Source: Fuerstiella sp. | GTDB lineage: Bacteria > Planctomycetota > Planctomycetia > Planctomycetales > Planctomycetaceae | Reading direction: 5' to 3' | DNA: 64,000 bases | Assembly: GCA_014238335.1 (NCBI GenBank) | Contig: JABABI010000026.1 | Location: forward strand, 22,840-86,839 | Notes under the pieces: generated by a model | The model's database searches: none | Told to the model about the DNA's origin: nothing | What the model saw: only the letters and a program-made list of their open reading frames with translations | Shown: positions 1 to 10,010 of the stretch, in pieces | Numbering within the stretch: position 1 is the first letter of the stretch | Layout of the letters: each line of letters begins with the position of its first letter | Made by a program: the position numbers and the translations under genes

Positions 1-283
1 TCTCACCGTTGAGGGCCCTGACCATGAACGGCATCACGCCGATCGCCAGTGCGGCCAGACAAACGCCGAAGCGAAATCCCCAGTCGGTCACCTTCATGGC
101 CTTGGCAAGAAAGGCGCCAAGGATAAACGCACCAATGAGTCCGGTAACGAAGATCGCAAACGCAGTGCCACCGCCAATATTGGCAGCCTCTGCGACAGGG
201 GCGGCGGCTTCAGCAGCACCTTCAGCGGCTGCTTCGCCTTCCTGCACGGCCAGCGTCAAGACTCCTGTGAACATATCAAACAT
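1..283 (-). CDS. secD: SecD protein-export subunit, N-terminal part (cut by window edge)
   Basis: An open frame runs leftward off the window from an ATG at 283. It gives about 94 residues with no stop: a short hydrophobic start, an Ala/Glu-rich linker, then two hydrophobic segments (AFIFVTG-like and GVCLAALAIGV). No catalytic or diagnostic SecD motif lies in this part. The call rests on position, directly downstream of yajC on the same strand, which is the usual yajC-secD(F) order. An AGGA lies about 10 bases before the ATG. SecD would work with SecF and YajC at the SecYEG translocon to drive late export steps. A long N-terminal extension before the P1 domain is an inference from the lack of similarity here. 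Some other membrane protein is possible. Confidence 0.6.
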   Translation of the reverse strand, partial: MFDMFTGVLTLAVQEGEAAAEGAAEAAAPVAEAANIGGGTAFAIFVTGLIGAFILGAFLAKAMKVTDWGFRFGVCLAALAIGVMPFMVRALNGE

Positions 284-461
284 CTGAGATGATTCCTGAA
301 CGTTGCGGCAGTCTGTCGGACTGCGCTCTGATTTCCGGCGACCTTCACAGTCACCGGGCATGGACAAAACAAAAAAATGAAAGGACCGTGAAATTCACCA
401 ATCCCGGATCAATACTGTTTCACACTTCTGCCGGCACAAGGCTGCAGGTTTTCACTGGAGA

Positions 462-851
462 TCAGGCCTCTGCCTCAGCGTTCTCAGAGTACGGTCCCTG
501 AATACTGCTGCGTGTGAACTTAATTCGAGTTCCATCGTCCACTCTTAGCGTCACCCGCGAACCATCGTTCGAAAGATCTGCAATGGTGCCGATGATGCCA
601 CCAACGGTCAGAACCTTGTCGTTCTTCTTCAACTGCCCCAGCAGATCCTCCCGTTTTTTTCGTTCTCGTTGCTGAGGTCGCATCACGATGAAGTAGAACA
701 ACACGGCGAACATCATCAGCATCGGTGCCAGTTCGACCAGCGGGTTTGCGGGAGCACCGTTGCCACCGCCTGCGCCACCCGGAGGTGCCGCCCCATCCTG
801 AGCGAACGTCAGAACATCAAGAAATGCAGAATTCAGCCCAATAGATTTCAC
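462..851 (-). CDS. yajC: YajC, preprotein translocase accessory subunit
   Basis: A 129-residue protein if translation begins at the GTG at 851, which has GGAAA about 7 bases upstream. The frame extends to a TTG at 896, but those extra residues do not look like YajC. After a Gly/Pro/Asn-rich stretch comes one membrane segment (LAPMLMMFAVLFYFIVM), directly followed by the family signature RPQQRERKKREDLLGQLKK and the VLTVGGIIGTI segment. YajC is a single-pass inner-membrane protein that associates with SecDF-SecYEG. It lies between tgt upstream and the secD start downstream, all on the minus strand, the common bacterial order. A small GCAGTC/GACTGC hairpin (308-324) sits between yajC and secD. 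Confidence 0.93.
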   Translation of the reverse strand: MKSIGLNSAFLDVLTFAQDGAAPPGGAGGGNGAPANPLVELAPMLMMFAVLFYFIVMRPQQRERKKREDLLGQLKKNDKVLTVGGIIGTIADLSNDGSRVTLRVDDGTRIKFTRSSIQGPYSENAEAEA

Positions 852-1017
852 GTAGCTTTTCCAAACCAGGCTTGTACAGGCACGACACCCGAGCAAACTG
901 TCAGGATGAGAAGACGACGTGTCATCTCATTCCGCGAGCACGGATGTCCCATCCAAAGTCGTCGTTGACTGGACCGATCTTCAGGCCAACCACCGACTTC
1001 CGGAAAAACGCGGTATA

Positions 1018-2136
1018 CTAAGGCTGCGTCTGCCAGCGAGCAAGCTGATTAGCACGGAACTCGGCGACTGTCCCGTTGTTTACTGCATTTCGGAGGTTTC
1101 GGACCAGCTTCTGATAAAATGCAAGGTTGTGAAGCGACACCAGAATGCCTCCCAGCATCTCTTTCGCCACAAACAGATGCCGCAGATAGGCTCGAGAATA
1201 ACGTTGGCAGGCGGTACACTCGCATTCCGGGTCCAGAGGGCTCTCGTCATTCCTGTGCACTGCGTTCCTCAGTCGCACCGGCCCCTGGCTTGTGAAGGCC
1301 ATGGCATTTCGCCCGTTTCGCGTGGGCATGACGCAATCAAACAGATCAATTCCGCGACAAACGGCCTCAACGATGTCCTCGGGACGTCCTACTCCCATCA
1401 AATACCTCGGTTTTTCACCAGGAAGCTGAGGCACGGTGAAATCCAGAGTCCGGTACATGTCGGCCGGGGCTTCACCCACACTCAGCCCGCCAACGGCATA
1501 ACCCGGGAATTCAATGGGCACCAGACCTGCTGCCGAACGCGTGCGGAATTCTTCATTGATTCCGCCCTGAACAATGCCAAAGAGTGCCTGGTCGTCGCGA
1601 GTTTGGGCTTCTCTACAACGTTGGGCCCACAGTGTCGTGCGATCCACGGCGGCCTTAATTTTTTCAGGCACATCGGTGGCAGGCGGACATTCGTCGAGGC
1701 ACATAATGCAGTCCGCCCCCAGATCCTGCTGAATTTGAATCGCTTTTTCGGGGGACAACTCCAGCAAGCTGCCATCGATATGCGAACGAAATACGGCCTT
1801 TTCGTCGTCGAGCTTCCTTAAACGGGCAAGGCTAAAGACCTGGAATCCGCCGCTATCGGTGAGAATGGGACCGTCCCAGTCCATAAAGCGATGCAATCCG
1901 CCCACGTCACGGACAATTTCGGATCCCGGCCGCAACGCCAGGTGATAGGTATTGGAAAGGACCATCTGTGCCCCGATGGTCTTCAACTGCTCTGGCAGCA
2001 GCCCTTTCACGGTGGCCAGAGTTCCGACGGGCATGAAAGCTGGCGTATCCACAACGCCATGCGGAGTCACCCACCGGCCGACTCGCGCCGAGGTGTGCTG
2101 ATCTGTTGCGTCCAGATGAAATAAAAATTGAGTCAC
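1018..2136 (-). CDS. tgt: Queuine/preQ1 tRNA-ribosyltransferase
   Basis: This 372-residue protein exchanges the wobble guanine of GUN-anticodon tRNAs for preQ1 in queuosine synthesis. The length matches bacterial Tgt. Visible landmarks are the substrate-pocket motif TDSGGFQ (Asp94), GIVQGG at about 187-192, the nucleophile region [12 protein letters not shown] (Asp267), and the zinc site CxCxxC with a distant His (Cys305, Cys307, Cys310, His336). It begins ATGACTCAATTT at 2136. It precedes yajC and secD on the same strand, a widely conserved neighbourhood. The call is firm. No queuosine synthesis genes are in the window, so the source of preQ1 is not shown. Confidence 0.97.
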   Translation of the reverse strand: MTQFLFHLDATDQHTSARVGRWVTPHGVVDTPAFMPVGTLATVKGLLPEQLKTIGAQMVLSNTYHLALRPGSEIVRDVGGLHRFMDWDGPILTDSGGFQVFSLARLRKLDDEKAVFRSHIDGSLLELSPEKAIQIQQDLGADCIMCLDECPPATDVPEKIKAAVDRTTLWAQRCREAQTRDDQALFGIVQGGINEEFRTRSAAGLVPIEFPGYAVGGLSVGEAPADMYRTLDFTVPQLPGEKPRYLMGVGRPEDIVEAVCRGIDLFDCVMPTRNGRNAMAFTSQGPVRLRNAVHRNDESPLDPECECTACQRYSRAYLRHLFVAKEMLGGILVSLHNLAFYQKLVRNLRNAVNNGTVAEFRANQLARWQTQP

Positions 2137-2319
2137 GATACCTTTCTGTCGTGCTGTCGCCCAAATGCAGTGACTATGTAAAAATTGAGATGTTACTGCT
2201 CGGTGTTGAAAGTTCTCTCAAGCGACTTCTTCGTTAGCCTGCATACCAGGAAATCGCGGGAATCCGTGTTTTTCGCACTACAGCTCATGCGACACACTCT
2301 GCTTCGAGCGGATATCGCT

Positions 2320-2991
2320 CTAACCGCCTCCCGCGTCGGATTCGGACTTGTTATCTTCAGCCACTGGTGCTGTCACCGCCAGCTCAGTGCCACTGACAAG
2401 CCGAACGATATTGCTGCGATGTCGCCAGATAATGAGCAGTGGAACGACGATCGAAAAGATCGTCAGTGACAGATTCCGGACGTCCAACGCGCTATTACCC
2501 ATCAACGTGAGTTGAACACCGCCGAACACCAGCGCAGCCATGATGGACGCCAGGGCAACCAGTCGGGTGACACCCGCCACGACGGCGAACACAGCGACGG
2601 CCACCAGCATGGCTTTGGGTGCCAGAATCAGAACGACGCCCAATGCTGTGGCAACGCCCTTGCCACCTCGAAGCCTCAGGTACACGGGGTACATGTGCCC
2701 GAGAATCGTGCAGATCCCGGTGGCCACGGCAAAATGGATCTGCATGGAATCGGGCTCATGCGTGTCAGCAAGACGGGCCGCCGCCCAAGTGGGCAGCAGC
2801 CCCTTCAGAGCATCCAGCAACAGGACCAGAGAGCCCCACCTCCAGCCGAGCACACGCGCCACATTGGTTGCGCCGATATTCCCGCTGCCATGGTTTCGAA
2901 TGTCATCGCGCAGAATCAGCCTGCCAACGAGATACCCGAAGGGAATTCCGCCAAGGAGAAAACCGATCGAGCTGCAGGTCAGAATAGTCAC
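2320..2991 (-). CDS. plsY: Glycerol-3-phosphate acyltransferase PlsY
   Basis: A 223-residue polytopic membrane protein that transfers the acyl group of acyl-phosphate to glycerol-3-phosphate, the first step of phospholipid synthesis. The three conserved cytoplasmic loops are visible: GSGNIGATN after the first helix (about residues 35-43), GGKGVAT near residue 108, and the C-terminal loop with the polar MGNSALDVRN region. Several hydrophobic segments alternate with these loops. The length is slightly above the usual 200 because of a charged C-terminal tail. It lies 183 bases upstream of tgt on the same strand. The spacing suggests a separate promoter, although none is clear. Confidence 0.95.
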   Translation of the reverse strand: MTILTCSSIGFLLGGIPFGYLVGRLILRDDIRNHGSGNIGATNVARVLGWRWGSLVLLLDALKGLLPTWAAARLADTHEPDSMQIHFAVATGICTILGHMYPVYLRLRGGKGVATALGVVLILAPKAMLVAVAVFAVVAGVTRLVALASIMAALVFGGVQLTLMGNSALDVRNLSLTIFSIVVPLLIIWRHRSNIVRLVSGTELAVTAPVAEDNKSESDAGGG

Positions 2992-3231
2992 TTAATCTGT
3001 GGGGTCTGTAAAAGCGGTGAAGTCAGAGTCTTGTGTTTTGCGCGGGTCGCGAGCGGCATTGATATCCCACAGGCCCCGTAGATACGAACGCAAGTTCATA
3101 AAAACTCGTGAAATCGGCAGTTTCTGTGGCTGTACATCCAGGATTGCTCTACAACTCGCCCACAGGTAGCGTCGCGGTCAGGATGACCAGCGCAGCTTCC
3201 TAATTGCCGCCGCTAAAATCCGTCAGGGACG

Positions 3232-4680
3232 ATGGGAATGACGTATCCACAATCGTTGCCACTTCATAGTGGGCGCCTACCCGTACGGCAGGGAAATCTG
3301 CCGGATTTCCCACAGGATCCACTCGCCTGCATGCGTAGTCTGCACAGCGAGTTCGGGGATCTTGCTGTTCTTGAAGACCAGGGAAAACGAATCGCATTTG
3401 TTTTTGCACCGGAATACAACCGGCAGGTTCTTTCGGATTCCCGAACGTTTCACTCGCAGTTCTTCGCGATACGCGGCGGTCGGCGTTCCGCTCAGCGACG
3501 AGTGACGTCAGGGCTGTTGAGTATGAACGGTGCCGAACATCGTGACAATCGGCGAGTCATGATGGACGTGTTTTCGCGTCGGATTCTGCCGGAATATCAC
3601 TCAGTCATCTGCGACCTGACCGCCGATCTGATGAGCGACTGGGCGATCGGTCAGCAACGCGATCTGAATAAGGAAATGGTCCATTTCATGGTCCGCATGA
3701 CCAGCGCACTGTTGTTTGGCATCGACGATGCTCACGATGCGCTCGAACTGGGTTCGATGATTGATCGCTGGGTGCGGCAGAACCATGAAGTGGGAATGGG
3801 GGCTTTGGTTTCTGCGCCACAGTTCACAGCGAATTACGAGGAGCTTCTGGCTGACGCGGAAAAACTTGAGACCAGCGTTCAGGAGTTAATTGCCGCACAC
3901 AAAAGTCACCAGTCAGCCACCAGTCGGTCGGATGTTCTGAGCCTGATGTTTAAGGCTCAGGAAACCAATCAGCAACTGACTGACGAGAAGCTGGTGGGAC
4001 ATGCCGCGCTGACGTTCGCGGCGGCTCATCTGACAACCGCACACACTCTCAGCTGGACGCTGTTTTTGCTGGCGCAACATCCGGAAGTGATGGACCGGCT
4101 GGCTCAGGAACTGGCGAATGGCACGAGCGGCAATAGTCCGACGTTTGAAGAGCTGGGGTCCCTGACGTATCTGGATTGGGTGATCAGAGAAAGCATGCGC
4201 GTGTTGCCGGCTTCGTCATATTCGCAGCGAGTGTGTGCTGAGCCGGCGCAACTGGGGCCACTGAGTCTTAATGTAGGCACTCCGGTCATTTTCAGCCAAT
4301 ATCTGACTCACCACCGTCCGGATCTTTTTGAAGATCCAGACAGCTTTCGCCCGGAACGGTGGGCCGATATCTCTCCGTCCGCGTACGAGTATCTTCCGTT
4401 TGGCGCCGGACCCAGAATGTGCATTGGTGCGCCGCTGGCGATGGTGGAGTTGCGCACATCTCTGGCGGTCATGCTGAAACGATTCCACTTTCAGATGGTG
4501 CCGAATTCTGCCGTCGACGGACAGATCATATCGACAATGCTGGGGCCCACGACGTCGGTCGACGCGAATCTGCTGGATGTGTCGGAGTCGTCACAAACAG
4601 TGCCCGTTACCGGTTCTGTGCACGCACTCGTCAAACTGCCGATGGGTGCCAGGGCAACCGCACAGGAGCGAGCGGCGTAG
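3232..4680 (+). CDS. Cytochrome P450 with an altered I-helix
   Basis: A 482-residue soluble, bacterial-type P450. The ExxR motif is at 320-323 (ESMR), the PERW motif at about 374-377, and the haem loop FGAGPRMCIG at 390-399 with Cys397 as the iron ligand. The oxygen-activation segment of the I-helix reads A-A-H-L-T-T (264-269, bases 4021-4038), where most P450s have A/G-G-x-D/E-T-T. The acidic residue is replaced by Leu while the Thr pair is kept. AGGGAC lies just before the ATG. No ferredoxin or reductase partner is adjacent. The substrate is unknown. The gene converges with the HDOD gene, with only 5 bases between the two stops. Confidence 0.93.
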   Translation: MGMTYPQSLPLHSGRLPVRQGNLPDFPQDPLACMRSLHSEFGDLAVLEDQGKRIAFVFAPEYNRQVLSDSRTFHSQFFAIRGGRRSAQRRVTSGLLSMNGAEHRDNRRVMMDVFSRRILPEYHSVICDLTADLMSDWAIGQQRDLNKEMVHFMVRMTSALLFGIDDAHDALELGSMIDRWVRQNHEVGMGALVSAPQFTANYEELLADAEKLETSVQELIAAHKSHQSATSRSDVLSLMFKAQETNQQLTDEKLVGHAALTFAAAHLTTAHTLSWTLFLLAQHPEVMDRLAQELANGTSGNSPTFEELGSLTYLDWVIRESMRVLPASSYSQRVCAEPAQLGPLSLNVGTPVIFSQYLTHHRPDLFEDPDSFRPERWADISPSAYEYLPFGAGPRMCIGAPLAMVELRTSLAVMLKRFHFQMVPNSAVDGQIISTMLGPTTSVDANLLDVSESSQTVPVTGSVHALVKLPMGARATAQERAA

Positions 4681-4685
4681 CTGCG

Positions 4686-5522
4686 TCAGGAATAGATTTC
4701 CATCGTTTCCTGCAGTCGAACGGAGCCTTCTTTCAGCACAATGTTCAACTGCTTTGACGTCAGTCCCAGCGCTGCCATCGAAGCGGTCCGATTTTCGGAC
4801 TGCTGCTCAAGTTCAGCATCGCGAGACTCCAGTTGCCAGGCCAGCTGATTGGCGATGTTCAGGCCGTGACACATTGGGTGGTCAAATGCCGTGGGGTTGT
4901 GATGGTGCTGAACAGCTTTGACAAGATCCTCCGGCAAATCCCATGACTGAGTCACGATGGCCGTCACCTCAGCATGGTTGACACTCAGCACACGTGATTC
5001 GTGCTCGATCATGGAACACCCTGAAGTGCCACGTTGCAGCATCTCACGATGTTCCGGTGTCAGGTGCTCAGAAAGGACCAGTTTTCCGAAGTCGTGCAGC
5101 AACGCGGCCGTAGAGAAATTCTCGCCGAATCTGGCCACCCGCTGCGATGCCATCTGTTCGGCAAACGTCAGAACTGTAACACAGTGCTTCCAGTACGTTT
5201 CAGGTGTCAGTCCAAACGCCGAAAGATCCAGTCCCTGTCCCGGTCGAACGCTCATGGCGATGGCAATAGCCCGGACTGTTCCGGAACCGAGTCGCACGAT
5301 CGCTTCCATCGTCGACCCCACCTGGTTGGCGCCATGAATGGAAGAATTGGCAAGGCGAAGAAGTTTGCCCGCCAGCGACGGATCCAATGCGACCGCACGT
5401 TCAACATCCTGAAGTTTATAGTTTGGATCTGCAAACAGATCGGACAACAGAAGGACCGTCTGCGGCAACGGAGGCAGGTCGTAGGCCGTCTTTATGAGCG
5501 ATTCATGATTAACTAGCGTCAC
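4686..5522 (-). CDS. HDOD-domain signalling protein
   Basis: A 278-residue protein that is nearly all one HDOD domain, a degenerate relative of HD phosphohydrolases. The usual opening, with LPPLPQTV at about 16-23, precedes helices with DPSLAGKLLRLANS (about 47-60). A later LLHDFGKL segment retains His-Asp. HDOD proteins act in bacterial signalling, often affecting motility, biofilm or stress outputs. The flagellar hook genes lie about 700 bases upstream on the same strand, which is compatible with that role but proves nothing. No partner domain such as GGDEF, EAL or REC is attached. Confidence 0.88.
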   Translation of the reverse strand: MTLVNHESLIKTAYDLPPLPQTVLLLSDLFADPNYKLQDVERAVALDPSLAGKLLRLANSSIHGANQVGSTMEAIVRLGSGTVRAIAIAMSVRPGQGLDLSAFGLTPETYWKHCVTVLTFAEQMASQRVARFGENFSTAALLHDFGKLVLSEHLTPEHREMLQRGTSGCSMIEHESRVLSVNHAEVTAIVTQSWDLPEDLVKAVQHHHNPTAFDHPMCHGLNIANQLAWQLESRDAELEQQSENRTASMAALGLTSKQLNIVLKEGSVRLQETMEIYS

Positions 5523-6213
5523 GTTGACCTTCCGTTACGGGTTTTCACCTTCGTACTCGCATTGTCTCAACAAATCATATCGACATGGGCAACGCCGGAT
5601 GTGTGGTGTCAAATCCATAAATGACCTATTGGCAGGGCTATACCGTTCGATTTTGATCATTACCCGGTGGAGATGAATTGAATGTCAAGGGACCGGGGTT
5701 GGCAGTCAGGCGCTGACATTGACTTTAGCGTCGGGATTCGCGACAGAACTCCTGAATCAGGTATTGACATCCTTTGAGGCGTGGCCAGTAGCGACGAATA
5801 GACAGTGAGTTGCAGCAACCAAGCGCTGGTTCTCCTGAGTTTCTCAGTGCGACAACATCTGTAGTCTTTCATAACCGTGCCAGTGAGGTAACAAGGCGAA
5901 CTTTGCTACTCAGTCCTTGCTGTCGCAACGACAACAACGAAGGCTTCAGCACCCGCAGAGGTCACGCTAAGAACGACCTCGCCGTAGTTTGTTGTGGCCT
6001 GCCGGAAGACGAGAAGTTGTAGACGTGCTGCTCCGAACACGAGCATCCCTCGTAACAGACGGATGCTGCAAATCCACGCCACAACAGTGACGGCGTAAAA
6101 GTCCACGGGACCATGCTCAGATGTTCGTGGTGTGGTCCAGGCCACGCAGTGCGTAATCGGACAATCACGACAGCCGCATAAAACGAACGACACCAACGAT
6201 GAAACCTTAGAAA
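5523..6213. other. Gene-poor intergenic stretch
   Basis: About 690 bases between the HDOD gene and flgE. The longest minus-strand frame (5906-6196, 96 codons) has a Val/Ala-rich C-terminal half that could pass for membrane segments. It has no convincing start signal or family motif. No tRNA fold, terminator or repeat was seen. It may hold promoters for the HDOD gene. Confidence 0.5.
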
Positions 6214-7878
6214 CTACCGAATGATGTTCGTCAGCTCTTCCAGAACTTCATCAGTCACGGTGATTGTTCTTGCATTGGCAGAGAATCCTCGCTGTGCCAC
6301 CAGCAGCTTGGTGAATTCGAGAGCGAGGTCAACATTGGAACCTTCCAGCTGACCTGCTCGAATCGCTCCTCGGTCACCGGACAGTGCCGTTCCGATGTCA
6401 GCATTACCACTGGCCAGCGACGCTCCATAATAGTTTCCGCCAGAGTTCTCCAGACCGTCGGGGTTGCGGAATGCGGCAATCGCAAGTTGAGCAATGCCAA
6501 ACTTCAGGCCGTTGCTGCCGATACCGGAAATCGTGCCGTCCGCATCAATCTGTACTGATACCAGTTCACCTGGGCCGAAACCGTCCACCTCAAAAAAAAC
6601 ATTCGGTGCGGAACCGATGTCCGCAACTCCGTCAATGTCACCCACCGTACCCAGGTTAATATCAATAGTCTGTGCCGCCGTTGAATTTGAAAACAGCACA
6701 GAAATGTTGCTATCTCCCACGCCGGTACCAGTGACTTGAGTCAGAGAACCATCCGGACCAAACTGAATGCCCTCGACCAGTCCGTCCACAATGGTGCCCG
6801 CAGCGGGGTCAAGATCAACAGACAGGTTCCAACTATTGTCGCTCTGCTTGGTGAACGCGTATTCGAGTGTGTGTTCCGTACCACGTTCGTCATAGATTGG
6901 TAACGATCCGCTCACAACCGTCGCGTCGGAGCCTGGAGCCGTCACCTGATACTGTGTGGTGAATGCAACGCCCTGAAACCCGGTGTTGGTGGCGTCGTCC
7001 TGGATTCTCAGACTGTGTGATGTCACGCCGTTAGCATTTGCCGTAATCGTAACAGCTCCCCCCACCAGGCTGACGGCTGCCGCCGGATACAATGTTGTAA
7101 CGTGATCCAGCAGATTCTGGACGGTTGTTGTCGCGTCAACGTTAAAAAAACTGTCAATATTCGTCCCATCGGATTGAGCTCCTGTTAAGCGAATTCGATC
7201 ACCTGGTACATAAGGCGCCGTGCTTGAATCCAGACCGTTCAACAGCGTGGCTCCGGTGGCGGGAGTTCCACCCCCAGTTGTCAAAGCCGTGCCGCTGATC
7301 ACTCTCTGTGTGGGGCCGGTAGAGTTAGCTCCGAGTTGTCCGCTTAGTTCGATGAGTGTTGTCCCTGTTCCCAGGATGCTGGCGCCGATCGGAATTTGGA
7401 TGTGGTCGTCACCGACTGTCTGAAAGGCCGGTCCCTCTGTCGGGTCTTCACCAAGGCTTCCGAATCTCTGTAACAAATAGCCCGTGGACGCATCTACCAG
7501 ATGACCGCTTTCGTCGATACTGAAGGCCCCCGCCCGGGTAAAAACACGTCCGTTTCCGGAATCTGCCACAAAAAAACCATTTCCGTCAATAGCGGCATCA
7601 AGATCTTCACCAGTCGTTTCCAGGTTGCCCTGTGAGAAGTTTCGGTCGACGCTCGTCACCTGACTTCCGGTTCCGATCTGCAGCGGATTGATACTTCCCA
7701 GAGTGCCTGTAGTCCCGGCGGACGATCCACGCTGTGACTCGTAGATCAGATCTGAAAACAGTGTTCGTGACGACTTGAACGCAGTCGTGTTCACATTGGC
7801 AAGATTATTGCCAATGACTTCCAGCATCTTCTGATGTCCGCGAAGTCCGGAAATGCCCGTTAATAGTGAGTTAGCCAT
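6214..7878 (-). CDS. flgE: Flagellar hook protein FlgE
   Basis: A 554-residue axial protein that polymerises into the flagellar hook. The N-terminal rod-hook signature is clear (SLLTGISGLRGHQKMLEVIG, then NNLANVNTTAFKSSR), as is the C-terminal FlgEFG helix pair (FTKLLVAQRGFSANARTI, ending near DEVLEELTNIIR). The middle is a long Thr/Gly/Asp-rich variable domain, typical of hook proteins that expose extra domains. It is the last gene of fliK-flgD-flgE on this strand, 53 bases after flgD. No later flagellar gene follows in the window, so the cluster ends here or continues elsewhere. Confidence 0.97.
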   Translation of the reverse strand: MANSLLTGISGLRGHQKMLEVIGNNLANVNTTAFKSSRTLFSDLIYESQRGSSAGTTGTLGSINPLQIGTGSQVTSVDRNFSQGNLETTGEDLDAAIDGNGFFVADSGNGRVFTRAGAFSIDESGHLVDASTGYLLQRFGSLGEDPTEGPAFQTVGDDHIQIPIGASILGTGTTLIELSGQLGANSTGPTQRVISGTALTTGGGTPATGATLLNGLDSSTAPYVPGDRIRLTGAQSDGTNIDSFFNVDATTTVQNLLDHVTTLYPAAAVSLVGGAVTITANANGVTSHSLRIQDDATNTGFQGVAFTTQYQVTAPGSDATVVSGSLPIYDERGTEHTLEYAFTKQSDNSWNLSVDLDPAAGTIVDGLVEGIQFGPDGSLTQVTGTGVGDSNISVLFSNSTAAQTIDINLGTVGDIDGVADIGSAPNVFFEVDGFGPGELVSVQIDADGTISGIGSNGLKFGIAQLAIAAFRNPDGLENSGGNYYGASLASGNADIGTALSGDRGAIRAGQLEGSNVDLALEFTKLLVAQRGFSANARTITVTDEVLEELTNIIR

Positions 7879-7931
7879 AACTGTTCTCCAATATCCGTCA
7901 AAAAGAATTCGTAGCTACAGGGCAGACTGTT

Positions 7932-8312
7932 CTATGTGCCCGCGACCGCTATTGCGTTGACGTCGCTGATCGGTACGAGTTGTCCGCCAACGCTGACCAG
8001 GATCTGACCGTCAACGCGACTGACGGCATCGGCGACACCCTGCTGCGAATTTCCAAATGACACTTCGCGGCCCAGCAGTCCCGCACCAACCGTTCCCAGC
8101 TGATTGGCGTTCGACTGAAGTTCAAGATCGAGCAGCTGATCAAACTTGCTGTTGAGCTTGTTACTGCTCTCCAACTGAGAAAACTGTGCCAGCTGGGCCA
8201 GGCTGTCCGTCTGGTCCAGCGGCGACAGGGGGTCCTGATGCTGCAACTGAGTGACGTACAGATTCAAGAACTGTTCCGTACCCAATGCACCTGTAAGTTG
8301 TTCCGGCATCAC
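7932..8312 (-). CDS. flgD: Hook-capping protein FlgD, short form
   Basis: A 126-residue protein with the FlgD N-terminal signature: LGTEQFLNLYVTQLQHQDPL at about 10-29, then DQTDSLAQLAQFSQLES. This region forms the scaffold cap for hook assembly. The C-terminal FLN-like and Tudor-like domains of enterobacterial FlgD (about 230 residues) are absent. What remains after residue 75 is a short segment with GREVSF and GGQLVPISDV. The gene lies 18 bases after fliK and 53 before flgE, consistent with an operon. No frameshift is apparent, so a naturally short form is likely. Confidence 0.92.
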   Translation of the reverse strand: MMPEQLTGALGTEQFLNLYVTQLQHQDPLSPLDQTDSLAQLAQFSQLESSNKLNSKFDQLLDLELQSNANQLGTVGAGLLGREVSFGNSQQGVADAVSRVDGQILVSVGGQLVPISDVNAIAVAGT

Positions 8313-8330
8313 TAATCCTTTCCTGCGTCG

Positions 8331-10010
8331 TTAAGCGCGAATTCCTGAACGTCTGCGGATTTGCCTGCTTTGGCGAATACCACCTGGTCTGCGGCCCTGA
8401 TCATTATCCTCAGATTGCAATTCCAGGGATGGACTCTGATTCTGCTGTTCGGCATCGTTGTGTTGAGAACTCCGGTGCTCGAATGCCGCCGACTCTCCAC
8501 CGCCACGAAACGAGTCTTCGCCTGCGATTTCCAATTTGGAAAGGTCAAGATCCATAGTGTTCAGCACTCGTTTGATCTCGTCTCCCCGAGCCATCAACAT
8601 CTGAAGTGTTTCCGGCACACGCGCTGCCAGGCGGAGTTCCACACCCTGATCACCTTGACGAAACTGCACCTCCATCTGGCCCAGCTCAGGCGGGTCCAGT
8701 CGAAGCGTCAGCGTACCCGACGACTGTTCTTTCACGACCGAAATATTCTGAGCCATAGCCACCAGTACCTGACTGGTCAGCGGCTGCGGAACATTCACTC
8801 GCGGCGAGTAACCAGAATCGGCGGAAGCCGAGGGCAGAACAATCGTTGTCACATCTCCATGCTCGACCGTCCGAGCTATTGACAGATCACGTGACTGTGA
8901 CTGAAGCACTTCATCCACATTCGCAGTGGGTGTTGTTACGTCAGCTGACCTCAGGTCCGCCGTAACGTTAACGGGACGTGTAATGCCGGTCACCTCGCTG
9001 ACAGATGACGGGAGCGCGAGTGTCGACGCATGCTCAGTCGATGTTTTCAGGATCGCAGGTACTCGCGCCGCCTTGCCGGCCGCCCCAGCATTATCCGCTG
9101 TCGTCGGAAAACGCGGAACCGCCAGGTCTGCTGAACCTGGAATGGCCGGGACGCGCTCTGATAACAGTGCACCACTCATCCTGGGTAGCTTAAGAACTGT
9201 TGGAATACGCTGCGTTCGAGGCGTTGGGGCAGTCGGCACACTGAGAACGGACGGCCCCGGCACGTGTTGCAGAGCGTCTGTCGATTGTTCGGCAGCCTGC
9301 GAGGACAATGTAAGTTGAGCGTCAAGCACGCCTTTTGCGACATTCTGTTGCAGAGTCTGCGGCGTTTTGAGACGAGTGTGGGATATGTGTGTCACTGCCG
9401 GAAGTGACGTATTCGTGGAGTCTGAACTTTCGGGGCGGACGACCTCGACATTTTCGGTTCCCGCGACTGACACGGCGCCAGGTGCGGGCAACTGCGTGTC
9501 CGGCAGGGCCATGCTCGTAACGGACTGACCGGAGACAGTCGACGCGGCGATGTTCGGAGTCGATATCAAGGCTGTGGCTTCCGCAGGAGACTGACTTTCT
9601 GCGGTAGTCTGGAATTCCAGCAACGAGCTAAGGTCGTCGTACGAATTCCGGCTGTCGTCTGCAGCATGGTCTCCCGCGGACGGTACGGTCAAGTCAGTAA
9701 AAGGACGATTACGGTCGGCCGCAATGAATCCGTCGTCGTCGATTGCCCACACGAGCTGAGGGTCAATCGTTTCAATTTTCTGCTCGTCGGGGGCCGGCGC
9801 GGCTTCGATCGGGAGCAGCGCCGCCCCTGCAGCGCCAACGTCCACATCAGAATCATTCTGGCCAGGCACAACTGCTTTCAGGGCAGCAGCGAAATCGTCG
9901 CCGTCCGATGGTGTCGGCGCAGCGATAACGGTGTCCGTTGTCGTTGCGGATTCTACACTTGAAGATGTCGTGCCAGCGAAGGCAAAAAGAGACAGCTCGT
10001 CCATGAGCAC
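8331..10010 (-). CDS. fliK: Flagellar hook-length control protein FliK
   Basis: A 559-residue protein whose C-terminal domain has the Flg_hook pattern LTLRLDPPELGQMEVQF followed by VELRLAARVPETLQML, at about residues 440-490. This domain would switch secretion specificity by contacting FlhB. The first 400 residues are a low-complexity Ser/Thr/Ala/Pro region, expected for the molecular ruler. The frame starts with GTG at 10010 and has an ATG two codons later (10004), which may be the true start. The tail is Arg/Gln-rich. It heads the fliK-flgD-flgE set. Confidence 0.92.
   Translation of the reverse strand: MLMDELSLFAFAGTTSSSVESATTTDTVIAAPTPSDGDDFAAALKAVVPGQNDSDVDVGAAGAALLPIEAAPAPDEQKIETIDPQLVWAIDDDGFIAADRNRPFTDLTVPSAGDHAADDSRNSYDDLSSLLEFQTTAESQSPAEATALISTPNIAASTVSGQSVTSMALPDTQLPAPGAVSVAGTENVEVVRPESSDSTNTSLPAVTHISHTRLKTPQTLQQNVAKGVLDAQLTLSSQAAEQSTDALQHVPGPSVLSVPTAPTPRTQRIPTVLKLPRMSGALLSERVPAIPGSADLAVPRFPTTADNAGAAGKAARVPAILKTSTEHASTLALPSSVSEVTGITRPVNVTADLRSADVTTPTANVDEVLQSQSRDLSIARTVEHGDVTTIVLPSASADSGYSPRVNVPQPLTSQVLVAMAQNISVVKEQSSGTLTLRLDPPELGQMEVQFRQGDQGVELRLAARVPETLQMLMARGDEIKRVLNTMDLDLSKLEIAGEDSFRGGGESAAFEHRSSQHNDAEQQNQSPSLELQSEDNDQGRRPGGIRQSRQIRRRSGIRA

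Noticed and set aside
5906..6196. A 96-codon minus-strand frame that looks hydrophobic in its second half
   Set aside because: No start signal, no family resemblance and a poor N-terminal composition.
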